NCBI GenBank assembly: GCA_024336345.1
Contig: JANFOG010000003.1
Location: 2,114,501 to 2,178,500 of the forward strand
DNA: 64,000 bases
Source of the DNA: Mariannaea sp. PMI_226
Taxonomy: Eukaryota; Ascomycota; Sordariomycetes; Hypocreales; Nectriaceae
Direction of reading: 5' to 3'
Positions 34,242 through 47,692 of this stretch are shown one piece after another. Both the position numbers and the translations under genes were made by a program. The notes beneath the pieces are model-generated. The model worked only from the letters and a program-made list of their open reading frames with translations, had not been told where the DNA came from and searched no databases. The first letter of the stretch is position 1. Each line of letters opens with the position of its first letter.

Positions 34242-36067
34242 CTAAAAGTCGCCGTACAACCAGTATGCACCGGCACTGACTGCCAGAAGAGCAGTGAGAA
34301 TCCAGGCTCCCTGCTTTGTGCTCCATAAAAACATGCTCCAGCCAGCCATGACCTCCTTGCGTCGAGCAGCTGCACGGCGTTCCCAGGCTTCGGGGTCGAT
34401 CTCTATCGGCAAGCGGACTCGCGGGTCCGACACACACGAGGCATCGACATCCAGAATGTCAATCGGAGGTGTGAGGTCTTCAGGCTCAATAAGAGGAACA
34501 TCAACACGGAGGAAGACGGGACGGTGGTCGCTGGAGCGAAGCAGTGGGAGGGCATCATAGGCATGCACCTTCATTATAGGCCTCTGGGACTTGTCGCTGG
34601 CCTCTCCCTTAACCCACGAAGGTACATCCAAGAAAAGGATACGATCCGTCCAGCTAGGATAGCGGTGGGGTGCAAAACGCCAAGGCACGTCTATCTCAAC
34701 AGCCTCGGAAGACTTCGCGGGTAGAGCATCGTACTTGTACGTGGGAGGAAAGTGCACTGGGTGTTCCTCGAGGCCGTGAAGGGTGCGGCCGGCCTTTCGC
34801 TCGCGGGTAAGCTGGTCACGTCGGAAGAAATCTGGATAGTAGTGCACCGACTCTGGGTCCAGGCTAGGGAAGGCTGCTGTTGGAGGTGGAGAGGTGGTGG
34901 AGATGCGGTAGTTGAGATCGCCTGACACGAAGAGGTGTGAAGAGGGCCTGAAGACGGAGATATTGTGAAGCTGCTTCTGAAGGCGCGTTTGCTGAGCATG
35001 GTGTTCGTCGTAGAGTAAATGGTCAGTCTCCTCGGCTTCCTCGCCTGAGGGCGTGGACGGTTCAGACGACTTGCGGAAATTGGTCACTACAGCTTCGGGA
35101 TTTTCAAACGCCATACCACGCATGATGGCAGCCCAGTTGGCATTCCGCCGGGCAAGATTCCACTCCATGGCGGCGAGGTGCGTCGACACAAATGTTAGCT
35201 CCGTCGACTTGCCGCTGGTGGACTTGTAGAGCATGCGCAAGCCCACGGCACCCTTGTTGCCCATATCCGCCGCACCAAATCCTACTTCGGCCTCCTTGAT
35301 GTCATGGAGTCTACTCGGATCGCGGGCGAAGAGGAGAATTGCCGTGTATCCGACATTGTCGGCTCGTACGAGGGAATAGAGTTGATTCGCGGGGTTTGAG
35401 GACCGGGATAGCGACACGGCGCTGTCGTGGGGTTCGTGATTTGAGAGTAGGTCGCGATCAACTGTGTAGTTTTGGATTGCAAGATTGAAGGCCTCTTGGA
35501 AGCGTGCGAGGTAGGGCTTTAAGAAGTATCCTCCGATGAAGCAATAGCTTAGCGGCGCGACTTCCTGTAGGGAGCTGCATGTAGCACACAAATCAGCATC
35601 GTGCTCCCGAGAGGTCACAAAAGCTCAAATCTTGCCCAGGAGGGCGAAGGGCCATACTGTATGCAGTTCGTTTCCCCTTCGCCCCCGCGTCTGAGGTAGG
35701 ACGACATAGGCACATGCAGACAGGCATACATACAACCACACACACACACATGTATATATTTTATACGGTATATACATATATGCATGAGTATATGCATGCT
35801 TGGAGTCCAACCGAGCTTTGACCTGATGGCACAGAAGCTCGTTCCACATGGGAAATCGGCTTAGGTCTCGGATATGCCATCCTTGACGCAAAAGGGACGG
35901 CAAGGGATCGCGGCTTACATGACAACAAGGTCGGGCAAACCCGATGCGTTCTGGGACAGAGCGGTCTGCAGATGAGCAGCAAAGACGGGTGTGTTGATGA
36001 GTGTCTTTGCGCAGTTGAAGGTGAGGACCAAGAGGTCAAGAGAAGAAGAAGACGGAGAGGGTGTCAT
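34242..36067 (-). CDS. Inositol polyphosphate 5-phosphatase with C-terminal membrane anchor
   Basis: The exons are 36067-35919 and 35574-34242, encoding 493 aa. The joined frame reads DLVVISLQEVAPL across the splice. Family motifs run in order: LTFNCAK, LQEVAPL (metal-binding Glu, residue 53), STHLAAMEWN, VSGDLNYRIS, PSWTDRILF and SSDHRPVFL. All catalytic residues expected of the Mg-dependent 5-phosphatase (endonuclease/exonuclease/phosphatase) fold are present. It should remove the 5-phosphate from PI(4,5)P2-type lipids or inositol phosphates. The last 22 residues (WILTALLAVSAGAYWLYGDF at the end) form one hydrophobic helix with a one- or two-residue lumenal tail, so the protein looks tail-anchored, with the enzyme facing the cytosol. 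There is no Sac1 domain, so it is not a synaptojanin. The single intron is long (344 nt) and holds a CA repeat. Confidence 0.9.
35736..35750. repeat. (CA)n repeat inside the 5-phosphatase intron
   Basis: A short CA run followed by an AT-rich TATA/CATATATG-like stretch (35752-35800), entirely within the 344-nt intron. It probably accounts for the unusual intron length. Confidence 0.8.
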
Positions 36068-39000
36068 GTCGAGTTGAAGTTTCTTGCGGGTTGAGGAACG
36101 GGTGACATAGGTCTCTTTCCTGAGAGGAGGCTGCTGGGTTTTTTGCTGGAGCGTTGTGGTGGGTTGTATGTGGAATGCGAGTGTTTTGCTTGGTTGTGTT
36201 GTTTTCGGCTGTTGTGCAGAAATGAACCATAAAAGGCGCAGCAGCCCCGTCCAGGAGAAAAAAAAAAGATTTTTTTATAGAGAAGAAGGGCTCCGGGTCA
36301 CACACGAAGTCACAGAGGCTGTGTGGTGAGGTTGAGGCACGAGGCTGTGGTGATGGAGGGGACGAACTGTCGAAGAAACGAATGTGGGGTGTGGGTTTCT
36401 GGCAAAAGGTACCTCGAGACCTCGAGGGGTCGATCACGCTCCCGAGTCTCGTGTGGAGGAGGAGGAGAATGAGGAGAATGAGGAGCAGGAGCTTAAAAGG
36501 AGAGGCGCCAGCTGGAAGGGGCAGATTAATAACCGTGGAGGTAGGTTGTAGAACGACTACCTTAGGTAATATAGTTAACTAATGCGGAGGAAGGGAATGG
36601 AGAGAGTCAGGGACACGATACAGGGACACAAGAGACACGGGAAGGCAGATGGAGGCAAATGGAGGCAGAGAGATCGTCAGCGAGTGAGAGAGTGTGAGTG
36701 TGAGTGAGCGAGAGAGAGAGGAGCAAGTGAGAGAAGCGGTGGTCCGTGAGGAAAGGACAGTCCCGTCCAGTCCACCTTCGCTCGCGTGCCGGATGGACGC
36801 TTGAGAGAATGATGGTGGTGGGGAAGATCCGGCCTTCAGCTTTTAGTTGGATCTGGTGAGAAAAGAGACAAGACGTCTAAGAACAAAAAAAGAAAAGAAA
36901 GAAACCCTAATGTGCGTTAATAACACAGCCATTTGACCATTCCTTACCTACATAGTGCCTTACCTCGGGCTATCCGTTGTTTTTCTTTTCCTCTTCCGAA
37001 CCAAGCATAGCTTCCCCGCGGGGGGGGAAGAGAATGCCTGCATCATCCTCTTTTTTTTCTTTTTTTTTTTTCTTTTCTTCATCACCTTTATCTTGTTGTT
37101 GATATGAGGTGGTTTCTGGAATATGATGAGAGGTAGTGACGAGTTAAGTAGAGGTAGGCTGATATTGTGGCATGCTCAGAGCTTACGACATCGGTTCAGG
37201 GCCCCTCCTCTCTTATCTGTTTACAATGGATCTTTGCAGTGAATGCCAACTGCAAACAGGGCGCCACACCACACACGAAAAAAAAAGAAGGTCGGGGAAA
37301 GCTTGTCCGTCTATCCATGTAAAGTACCTAGCTCTAGGGGTCTTGAGAACAAACCACGGTCAGAAAAGTACGTTCCTTTTTTTTTCTTTGTTGTCTTGAC
37401 AAAGGGCTCTGAAGGTGTTGCAATGGAGGGTTACCTACTTCCTCGTCAGACAGACAGGTGGTGGTGCTCTGTGGTGGTGGTGGTGGTGGTGGTAAGCATC
37501 AATGCAGCCTGGGGGGATCTCGGCTCCGTCTAATCGGGATCAACCTGGTGAGGGGGGGATCCAGTAAAAAAGGCCTGATCTCTGCGTCCCGGGCTTTTCT
37601 CCAGCTGCTTGGGTTCAACCTTGGCATCATTTGAGATCATTGAGTGTGGTTGGCTGTCAGCCATTGGCTGCTGGGAGTGGCCAGTCCAGTCCTGGGTGTG
37701 CGTGTGCGTGTGTGTCCTATCCAGTATGTGTGTATGTGTGTGCGTGTGGTGTGTGCGTGTGCGTGGATGTGTGTATGTCTCAGCAAGGAGGACAGTGAGG
37801 GGTTGCTGGACTTTCGTACCCGGTACCTCCTGTCAGTGACACGAGACTACTCCGTTGTATCATAGTGTGGTGGCTCAACACACGCTCAGCTCTTTTTTCC
37901 ATGTCGTGCCAAGTAGACCTACCTCTTCCTTGAACCCGGGAGACATTCCACATTCCACTGCATTGCAGGCATCTTCCATTTCACCGCACTTTTCTAATAT
38001 TCCTTGAGCTTGCTGCTTACGGAGGTAGCTTGATCCCAGGCCATGCATGCACACCGAGATGGGTCCTTCTTCAGCCCTTGTTTCTTTTCGTCAGTCTCAG
38101 CTCATCCCTACTGTTCAGGTAAACAGCTGCGGAACTACGTAATCATGCACTTGATGCACACCCAGGCAGAATCGTTGATGGAGGCAAACAGAGAACAATC
38201 CTGTGTGCCTTAACTGTACCGTACCCCAAGGCAGCTCTACTAGCAAGTTGATGCAAGTATCGTATCTGGCACTGCCCCTACCGTACCTTACCTAAGGTAC
38301 CCAACTCACTGGGCTGCCGACTAAGTGCAAAGTACCAAAGTACAAGATACATGACGCAAGATCACATCTGCTAAAAGCTACCTATCGTACCCAAGGCTTT
38401 ACTTACGCGCTCACTTGTTCTCACAAGGTTGATCTGGTTGGGTTTGGTGATGCTTCTCCACTCCATGTGACCAATGGCTTCATTCCAATAATGTCACCAC
38501 TCACGCGAGCTAGGACTTTCATGCCTTCGTTTTCAAGCAGTTCAGGTCGCAGGCCAATCTCGTCGGTCCCTTCTCACGTTGCTTCTGTTGAAAGAGGCGT
38601 TTTCCCTCAATGCATGCACTTCATCCACTCACCCATTGGGGCCTTGTTCCACGGGACCTCAACCAAAGACCAAGCACATCAAACAAGCCCACCTCGACAC
38701 TGGCTCGATACTGGTCAAAATACTTTTTTGCATGGATCTGACCTCCACTATTCCGCCTCATGCCATTCCCAACACGGTCTTGCAGCCTCTTTCAGGCCCC
38801 TCCTTCTCTCCATCATTGGGACCACCTACCCGAGCCTCTTTCCCGGCACCGGCACTTTGGATTCTCCAATTCATCACCACGCCACCCCGTCACCATCACT
38901 GGGTCTGTAAAAGGGGATTATCACAGTATAGGAAGATTCGGACATTGACGTGCAAAATGAAAAACAGACTTGATTGTAGACTACCTAAATTGTGTAATGA

Positions 39001-40427
39001 TGAAAAGAATGATTGTGTGCATGGATGGGCCGACGAACGAGTGTCACAGATGCAGACATCAGCGACGCAACAACTAGTCGAGAAAGAACATCGCCAGATG
39101 CTCACCACTTTGCGTCCATGCAGTCGGATTAGCCACTGGGGGGTCCAGTCCTGGATTCAACTTGATAGCCGTGTTTTGACCATCTCGTTAACTCCGACTC
39201 ATAACCCATACTCGTCAGCCCCGACCATGACAAACATCGTAGTGTCAAAAGACTTCCTCCGTTCCATAGCCTCCAGGTAACCTGAATGATTGTCAATTGA
39301 GGGAACCAAAGGCAACCTTGATTGCTGAATGGTCCTCAAATGATTCCCGTCCCCATCTTCCTCTGCGACTTCGGAAACATTCTCAGCTGGCATTCCCCGA
39401 AAATTTGCCCGCAGGGCTGTTGCAGCTCCACGTTGATTAAAATGGAATACCAACCGTCAGGGTACAAGAAGAAACTTCCAGATTCCCCCTCCCCCTTCAC
39501 ACCCGTAACTCTCAGCTTCATCGCCCCCTATGAACCTCCCCAGAAGCCGGACCCGGCGTGCGAGAGCAAAGCAAACTCGAAAGAAATGATTCAATCAAGT
39601 ACAAGACAAGAGGAGAATTAAAGAAATAAGGAAAATAGCAAAGTCAAAGAAAATGCCTGTTCCGTGGGCACGCATACTGAACCGCATCGATGGAATACTT
39701 GATCAGCTCAGAGCAGTATTGCTCTAAACTTGGAATAATATTCAACACCGGGGCGACTTGTGCAAACAGCAATAGCTCTTGGCATTCGGAAGTGTGTTGC
39801 TGTGCGAAAACCGATGATTGCGAACCCTACAGGTCTGGTACACCCAAAAAAAAATAGGGAGTACCGGACATGCCGTTCAGGCGATGCTCTCAAACGGCGA
39901 GAATGCTCACATGGAGAAAAGGCTGCAAAACCTCTCCAGTAATAAGCAATACTCTCACCAGTCAAGAGTCACCCAAGCCATCGTGAAGTCGTGAATCCCC
40001 AACATAATCGAACGAGATGAAGCAACGCGCTAGGAAAGAGAAAGCAGGCCGGATTGCGACCCCCGCGGTTCGACAACGAAAAGGTAAACGGAGGAGGGCC
40101 AAGACAAATGACGTATCATTCATGCCCGTCATCTTATGCCACGGTGTCGATAGGGTTATGTCGCCAGGGTTGGTGGCCTGATGTTGAAGGCCCATTGAAA
40201 AGAGTCAGATCTCCTCAAAAACAAATCATTTGGGCCGTTGGCTGCCAGAGGCATATCCCGCTCCCTTTGATGCAGAGCGAAGCCTGTTTATCGTCCACTG
40301 AGTCAGCCATAAGTTGTCAGCAAGGATCCCTTGGGCCATCGGTTAAGGAAAAGACAATCCGGCAGTGGTAAGAACAATCATTTCTCCGAGGAGAAATTTG
40401 ATAGTGGCTGGGCTATTAACATGACAC
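36068..40427. other. 4.4-kb region between CK1 (3' side) and the 5-phosphatase (5' side)
   Basis: No gene that I can support. The first 800 nt, probably the 5-phosphatase promoter and leader, is purine-rich on the plus strand. A (TG)n-rich tract lies at 37695-37779 and a GGT run at about 37471-37492. TACCTTACCTAAGGTACC-like words cluster at 38210-38390. ORFs near 38467-39280 overlap in several frames and have no domain-like content. The CK1 3' UTR presumably occupies the right end. Confidence 0.5.
37695..37779. repeat. (TG)n-rich interrupted microsatellite
   Basis: TGTG runs interrupted by CG and single substitutions across about 85 nt. It lies in gene-free sequence. Confidence 0.85.
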
Positions 40428-41758
40428 TCACATCCTGTCGCTTCCGCCAACAGCGCGGTTGGTGTCAGGAGTGTCCACGCCGGCGCCAGCTCCACGCTCA
40501 AGCATCTTGCGGCGGGAGCTGGGGATGGCGTTGGGCTTGGAGGCACTCTGGCCAGCGGCAGCAGCACCGGGGCGGGCACGAGTCTTGTCCTCGTCTTCGT
40601 TCTGGTGGTTAGCCGCCTGGGCAATGGCCTGGGCGTTCTTCTGGTACTTGTAGACGGTCCAGTCGAAAACATAATCGTACTGGAAGCCTTCACGGACAAA
40701 CAGATCACGGAAGATCTTGCGAAGGTAGCTGTAATCGGGCTTGTCGTCGAAGCGGAGCGAGCGGGTGTAGTTCAGGTAGATGGCGAACTCGTTGGGGAAG
40801 CCACGGCAAAGGACCTCGGTGGGGGTAGTCATCTTCTTCTCCATGATGCGGTCGTACTTCTGCTTCTTGGTAGCCGCCTTGAGACCCTGCCAGGGAAGGG
40901 AACCTCGGCAGAAGTAGAGCATGACATAGCCAAGAGATTCCATGTCGTCACGGCGGGACTGCTCAACACCCAAATGAGTGTTGATGGAAGCATAACGAGC
41001 AGTACCAGTCAGGTTCTTGTTCTCTCTGTAGGGAATGTGGAAGTGAGTCTTGGGGTCACGGTATTTCTTGGCAAGACCAAAATCAATGACATTGACCTGG
41101 TTACCGCGCTTGCCGATACCCATCAGGAAGTTATCGGGCTTGATATCTCGGTGAATGAAGGACTTGGCATGGATGTACTCGATTCGGGAAATGAGCTGAT
41201 CGGCGAGAAGCAAGACGGTCTTGAGGGAAAACTTTCGGTTGCAGAAGTTGAAGAGATCCTCAAGGGAAGGGCCGAGAAGGTCAAGAACCATGGCATTGTA
41301 GTCACACTCAGTGCCAAACCAGCGAACAAATGGGATACCGACACCGCCGGCCAGGGACTTGTAGACACGGGCCTCATACTCGAGCTGGGGGTGCTTGGCC
41401 TTGACAGACTCAAGCTTGATGGCAATCTCCTCACCGGAGATGATGTTAGTACCGAGGTAGATATCACCGAAAGAACCCGAACCGATCTTTCGGCCAATGC
41501 GGTACTTGTTACCGACACGCAGATCCTACATATCAGCGTTAGTCGAATTCACTTCAGTTTGCATGTATCAACAAGATCACGAATCCTCCGCCCCCATCTC
41601 GATAAAGCATACGAGGTCAGTTGTTTTTGGTGTCGAAGAATCATGCCATTCCATCACCCTGGGAAACATCCCCAACGATTTCGGCGGCAAGCTACCCTTA
41701 CAACTCGAGTGTTGACGGATTCTTTCGCGAATTAGAGTTAACTTACCATGGTGGTCAT
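40428..41758 (-). CDS. ck-1a: Casein kinase 1 (Hrr25/CK1 delta-epsilon type)
   Basis: The exons are 41758-41747 (only MTTM) and 41525-40428, joined over a 221-nt intron (GTAAGT donor, TGTAG acceptor). The protein has 369 aa. Kinase landmarks: glycine loop G19-SGSFG-D, Lys41, HRD 129-131, DFG 152-154, and the CK1-specific [15 protein letters not shown] and EQSRRDD. The kinase domain is nearly invariant in fungi. The tail (about 300-369) is Ala/Gly/Arg-rich with SSRRKML. The likely roles are phosphorylation of primed Ser/Thr substrates in the clock (FRQ in Neurospora), DNA damage response and traffic; these come from family knowledge. The stop TGA at 40430-40428 overlaps a good GTGAGT donor (AT before GTGAGT), so a further 3' exon is possible. 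The 12-nt first exon is easy to miss. Confidence 0.93.
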
Positions 41759-44700
41759 CTTGAATAATTATTTCTCCGTATTGGAGAAGATGGAAATGAA
41801 ATGAGGGTTGTGTTGTCGAAAGATAAATCAATAGAAGAGCCAACAGCGTAGGACTAGAGAATTCAAGCGTCAGTCAAGGCGGTGACAAGAAATAGATGAC
41901 GGGTTGGTGGAGAAGAAAAAAGATGAAGCGGGAACCTGACAACAGATATGCTCAGGCAAGGGGCAGAAAAATGGGCGGTAAAAGACGTGGTTTATCCATG
42001 GCGGTGGGCAACCAACGCCACCAAGCAAACCCCCAGTACAGGTTTGAACAGGGCAAACGGGTGAGAATCACCACAATGAGGGCAGGGTGTTGGAAAACCG
42101 AAACGAAAAGAAAGAGTTGTACAAGACATTACGAGGCGATAGGTATCGATCCATTGCCGCAACAAAAAAAGTATGATCAAATGCAGTGATGAACAACTGG
42201 AATATGTAGATGCAAACACACAAGGACAAGAAACCTAAGAACATAGTGAACTGACCTGCAACTCGGCTATATTGTATGCACGTGGAGATGGGAGGCGGTA
42301 AGCACGCGTGCAAACTCGAAGGGCGTGAAAAACGTTTAAAAGGTTCGACAGGGCTCGAGGAACGGAGGGAAGCGAACAGGTCGGCAAGAGGCTGACGAGG
42401 GGAAAATGCAAGCGATGGCCGTCGTCGAAAAGGAAACTCAGCTCAACTTTAGGAAGAGACAGAGAGGAAAAACCGTCGTGATCGATCGGTGGTGGTGGTT
42501 GGTTGTGGAGAGAGTAGAGAGGAGAGAGAGGAAGAGGAGAAAGAGGAGACGGAACGGGAAAAAGACGAAGGGGGAAAGGGAATTTGAGTGACTTTAGGGA
42601 AGCGAGAGCCCGCAGGCGCCTGAGCCTCCTGCGCTTACTGGGACTTGCCTGAGCCAGTCGCCCTGTCGGATGAGGGTGCGCGGACTTCAGCGTGGACACA
42701 CTGCGGGCGTGTGCCAGGTGCCCAGGCCAGCATGAACTGTACTGCGTTTTACTGGCTCCCAGGGGGGGGCCAGCTTGACTCCTTGGCCACTGGGTGGTCT
42801 CTCACTGGTGGTAGTGGTCGCTAAGTGCTTCCCACGTTCTGTTTTTTTCTTTGCGGCTGGGTTTTTTTCTTCTTTCTTTTGGGGCTGGTGCAAGGGGGGG
42901 CGTTTGGGGGGCGTCTTTTTTTACTTTTGGTTGGAAGGGGGTGCAGCTTTAGGCATTGGGCATGCATGGCTGGGCGCCATCTTGGTCGTTTTCCCATTTG
43001 ATTACCCAAAGTTGACGTCTCCGCCTTCGTTATTTAGCCCTTGATGCTGAGCATCCCTTGAATGGCATTGATGCGAGCTGAGAGGGCTATACTTTCTTTT
43101 TCTTTTCTCATGGCCCTGTTTTTGATTCATCTTTCCCTTGACCCAGCTCCGACAATTTTTCAGATTGATTTTTTTCCCCCCCACCGACCTGCCTACATGA
43201 AAGAGCGGACGACTTCGTGATAATTAACTGGTGAGGTAGATGGTTGACTCTCAACAGTTTCTTGCCTCTAACAAGGTACGGGAAGGTATCTATGATCTGC
43301 CTACCAAGGGTACCTACGTGATGGGTACTCATGGGACCGTACGGAGCACTCCGTGTCCCATTTTTCAGTGCATAATTAAGGTATCCATGTATTGCAATTC
43401 TAGCTAATTACCTTACAGTATATGCGCAGGTCAATAGTCAAAGCTGCAAAGGACAGGAGGGCGGGAAAGGGGGTACATGGAATAAGCAAAGACAGGGACC
43501 GAACTTCAGCAGGCCTGGGCCATGTCTTGTCTTGTCTTGTTCTGTCTTGTCTTCTCGTGTCTCGTCAATGAAGCCCTGGGCATGTCTTACTCCACGTTAC
43601 GGGGGGGGGAATACCATTACCGGGTACTACTGCCTGCCTTCCTGTCCATCCTCTCACCACCAGGTAGTCCATATCACATTACAGTAATAAGTGGCGGCGG
43701 TGGATTGTTGCCGAGCGAAGCGGTTGGCTAGTTTCGTTCGTGTGTTCTCTTTTGAACAAACGGTACTGGTTGGCATATGTCCACGAACAAGCGCGGCCAA
43801 CCCACCTCCGCTTTGACGGCCACGGCGCGCCCTTCGTTTCGCCAAAGCTGCCTTGTTGTCCTCCTCACCTCGTTTCGTAAAAGATGCAACTTAATTACAT
43901 GCCCAAGTGGAGACAAGATGAGGGGGGAGGGAATATTCCGCAAAGAGATAATTTTTTTTTTTGTTCTTCCACCTACGAATGTGGTGAAGATATCAACCTC
44001 AATGTTGAAATGATTGTCGAGCCAAGTTGTGCTCCTTTACGTCATGCGTCATGAAGTACCCGAAAGGTTAGGGAGCCGACGTCTCCTAGTCTAGGTTGGC
44101 GGCAAATGGATCTACTACCCAAGTACTATAGGTACTATGGCACGTTGTAACCTTACTTTATTTGACCACCTGGGCGTGGAATGCTTTCAAGGTATTGTAT
44201 ACTTTGTTGTGCGTAACTATACGTAAAGGTCGGAGATGATTAGGTACCTTACCACCTATCTCAGGCAATCATTAGCTCTGTAATTACTCCGTACCAGGTA
44301 AGTTCATCTAAATTCAACTTCGCAAAGCACACCCGCGTCAAAGCTCGGCTGTTCATTGTCTCATTAAACATCTCCTGACTTGTGCCTAGAATGTCTGCCC
44401 TTGCTTTGACATGTTCATCAACATGATCTCCTCACATCCTTCCCTTCACGATTTGTTGCCGAAATCCAGCTCCGGGTGGCGATAAAGCCAAACCTGTTCG
44501 CTCCCGGTGGAGTGGCAGTGCATGGGATGGGGGAAAAAAAGGCAAACAGAACGGAACAGGACAGACCCGACCAGACCCAACTCAAGTGAGTGCCCTGAAT
44601 CAGCAGCCCTTCACCAAGCGCCACCAGACCGCCATCTGAACTGAATCGCCCAGTCAGGTACCAAGCAGCAGCATGAATGAAATAAAAACCTCTCAGATCC

Positions 44701-47692
44701 CCTTCACCATTTCCCCCCAGAGCGAGGGGGGGGCTCCATATTTGCCAACAATGAGTGCATTTTGGGGAGGTTTAGGAAATGAGGAATCAAGCAAAGGATT
44801 TTTTTTTCTTCTTTTTGTTTTTTGATATTTCATGCCTACACCAGAGCCCCCTCTTTCATTCAATTATGATAGTGCACTGAACATCGGCGGCACAGAGCTT
44901 CCAGCCCCGGCCGTATGGTGTTTCGCCTCTGCCGAACCACCATCATGGACGGGATGGCCGGACCGGCCAGCGAACGAACGACAAGCATCACACATCCCGC
45001 GCGCCCTTTTACGGATAAAAAGCGGCATCTAGGTAATGTCGGCCAGTTGGAACTTCCATGACCAGGTCAGCCGACGGGCCATGTGCAGGTTACAGCAGCG
45101 CAAAACATGCTCTGCCCTCCGCCCATCCTCCAATGCCTTGCTTGCTTGCTTGGCGCCCGTAGCCATTTGTTCCAACCGGGGGACCTTTCTTTTGATCGCT
45201 CGAACCCCCGCACAGAGATTGGCGCCGATGTGGTGCTACTTTTATCCTGGAAGGGATGGGTGCATCTCGTGTTTGCCCTTCGTAGGATTTTCAGTTCGCC
45301 TCAGCCCGATGATCAGTCGGTCTATTTATTGATTCCATATCTATCTCCTGTCCTTCTTTGTGGCGCATCCAGCGAATGAATGGAAAGGTCGAAAACGACG
45401 CCGGCACACCACTCAACGAGTCAGAGCCTTCGGTTGCAGACCAAGGTTTTCGTCCCTGGTGCTGACAATTTTGTTTGCAGTTCATGCTCACCTTTCTTTC
45501 TTGCTCTTCCTGTCACACGGTGGAAATGAGAGGGGAAGGGGCGTCGTCGCTGCAACTCATCATCCGTCCATGATTCACTCGTACAATAGCCGCAATTTGC
45601 CTCAGTCGTCGTCGTACAAAGAAGGAGTGTTCTCTTCAACAACACTTTACAAATTTTGCCTTTTTTTTCCGTCTCGTGATGCCCTCTCCATCACCAACTA
45701 CTTATTCATAGCTTACATAAAATGGCCACGGCTGTCCATAAAGTAGGCATTGCAATAAGCGATCCTTGTTGGTTCAACAGACTAGTCCAGACCATATGAT
45801 CGACATCCCAATACTCCCCTGGGAACTCTGCAAACTGAGGAAACTCCGTGGTGTCACAGTACCCCCGTGCACACCAGTCTTCCCCAGACCGTGTGGTACC
45901 AGTACTTTTACGGCAGCCCTGAGGGGTCGAGGCCCAAGGACGTATGGTCGCTGTTCCCAGGATTTGCATACTGATGGAGAGGCAACATCATCCCCCAATT
46001 GTCTGCATTCAGTATTCCGTTTCTCCGCTTCTCCAGCCGTCTTGCAGGAGGAGACATTTCGTAATACCTACGTACTTTAGTAGTGTCCACGCCCGAACGG
46101 TTAGTAATTCCGCCAGCCACGATATGGCAGTTCCGCCTCAACAATGGTATACTGCAGCCAAGGCAAAGTCAAGTAAGAGGATCTGCATCCCAGTTTTCCC
46201 TTGCATGCGCCATGTCACGGGGCCAAAAAAACAGGCATAAGATAGTTACAGCACATTTTTTGGTCATCTTCCGGTCTCTCCCATCAGTCCTAGAGCTCAC
46301 GTCAAGTACTCTCTCTTTGTTTGTTGCGACTCTACAAACGAAACCATTCTGTACTCTGCACTCCCACACAGCAAGATTCAAGAGTGATACAGTATTCCGC
46401 ATTTCAGCATAATCTCTCTTGTGTCCTTTGCCGTTGACGCTTATGTGTATCATAATCTCCCCTCATGTCTGATCAAAGGTGTCGAGCCCATTCGTGTAGC
46501 GCCACGTCGGTTGGCTGATTATGCCAACAGGCAAGCATCTCCCATCATCGTCCTTGTGCTCCCCGTATCCTGCTACAGGCTTACTCGGTCTACGAGAACC
46601 TGTCACTAAGGTTGAAATTGAGGCCAGTTTCCTTTTCGAACCACCAATGGCTAGCGGGCAGCGAATAAGACGACGGGAAGAAGACGCATGAGTAAAATTA
46701 ACCAAGTAGCTGTACGAAGCACAGTACATACAGTCATGCAGCTTGTCCAGCCCCGTGCGTTGTTGGGCTTGCCAGGAGGGGAGCTGTATGCAGAACAGGT
46801 AGCAATAACTACCAATCTTAGCCAGGATATGTGCACTTCGTGCGACCAACAAGTATGGCTTATTACCAGCTCAGCTCAGAACCCTGGTCGCATCATTCCC
46901 CTATCCCATGCATCGCATGTGAAGTGTTGGGTTACCTGAAAATAGCAATGCGGCGATCGGGAAATCTCATCTTCTCATGCAGAGAAAGGGCACCCACACA
47001 TACACACACACACGTCGGTATCTGTCATAGATAGAAAGCAGGACACGTCCCAGTGAATATGAGATGGAGGCTGCATTGGGCTCACGGATCAATTTGCCCC
47101 GAACTTGTGCAACACAAACAAAAGGCGTAATAAACATTTTCCACTGCTACTGATCAATGCTCGGTTCTGGGGCAAGCTGTCTCGTCAGGGCCAGGTGCCA
47201 CTTCTACACCCTCGTAACTGATCTAGCCGTAGCCAAGGATGTCCTCACGAGTATCATTCTCAGCCATCTTATGGCAAGATGAAGCTCATGTATCGAGATT
47301 TGGTCATCGTCGACGAACCCTTTGGAGATGGCTTGCTTACTATTCGGATATCTGCTTTTGGTCCAAGCAGGGTTATTCATCAACTGTTAAGAGCTAAAAA
47401 AAAATGTGATATGTCAAGATCATGCTAAGCTCGCTCCTGTACAAAAAATGCTTCTTCTATACGGCCATACGTATCTATTTCGCCTGTTTCATCCAGATGA
47501 TAGCCAATGCACGCAATAAATCCAACTCTAGGGGTTAGATAAGCACAACTCGGCAATGATGAGAAATTCCATCTACCACAATCATCCACCAACTGTTAAT
47601 ATCAAACAAACGCTTCAGGCTCCATCTTTTCTGCCCGGGCAGTACCTTAGTTGTGATTCGAGAGATTACCAGCTGCTAAAGACATCTTGATA
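41759..47692. other. 5.9-kb gene-poor region upstream of CK1
   Basis: No supported gene. The 900 nt upstream of CK1 is purine-rich on the plus strand and probably the CK1 promoter and leader. About 43260-44300 has many GGTACC/TACC words, and copies of ACGGAGCACTCCGT (43339-43353) and TACTCCGTA (44285). A CA run lies at 46992-47012. The many ORFs under 130 codons here are in conflicting frames and lack family resemblance. The right end should hold the 3' UTR of the proline-rich gene. Confidence 0.5.

Noticed and set aside
38467..39280. Overlapping plus-strand ORFs of 147 and 233 codons
   Set aside because: Two frames are open over the same DNA with similar Pro/His/Ser-rich composition, which points to base composition. 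No splice signals join them to a sensible protein.
40605..41735. 376-codon plus-strand ORF antisense to CK1
   Set aside because: It mirrors the kinase exon almost exactly. Strong third-position C bias in a conserved gene leaves antisense frames open. The product has no recognisable motif.
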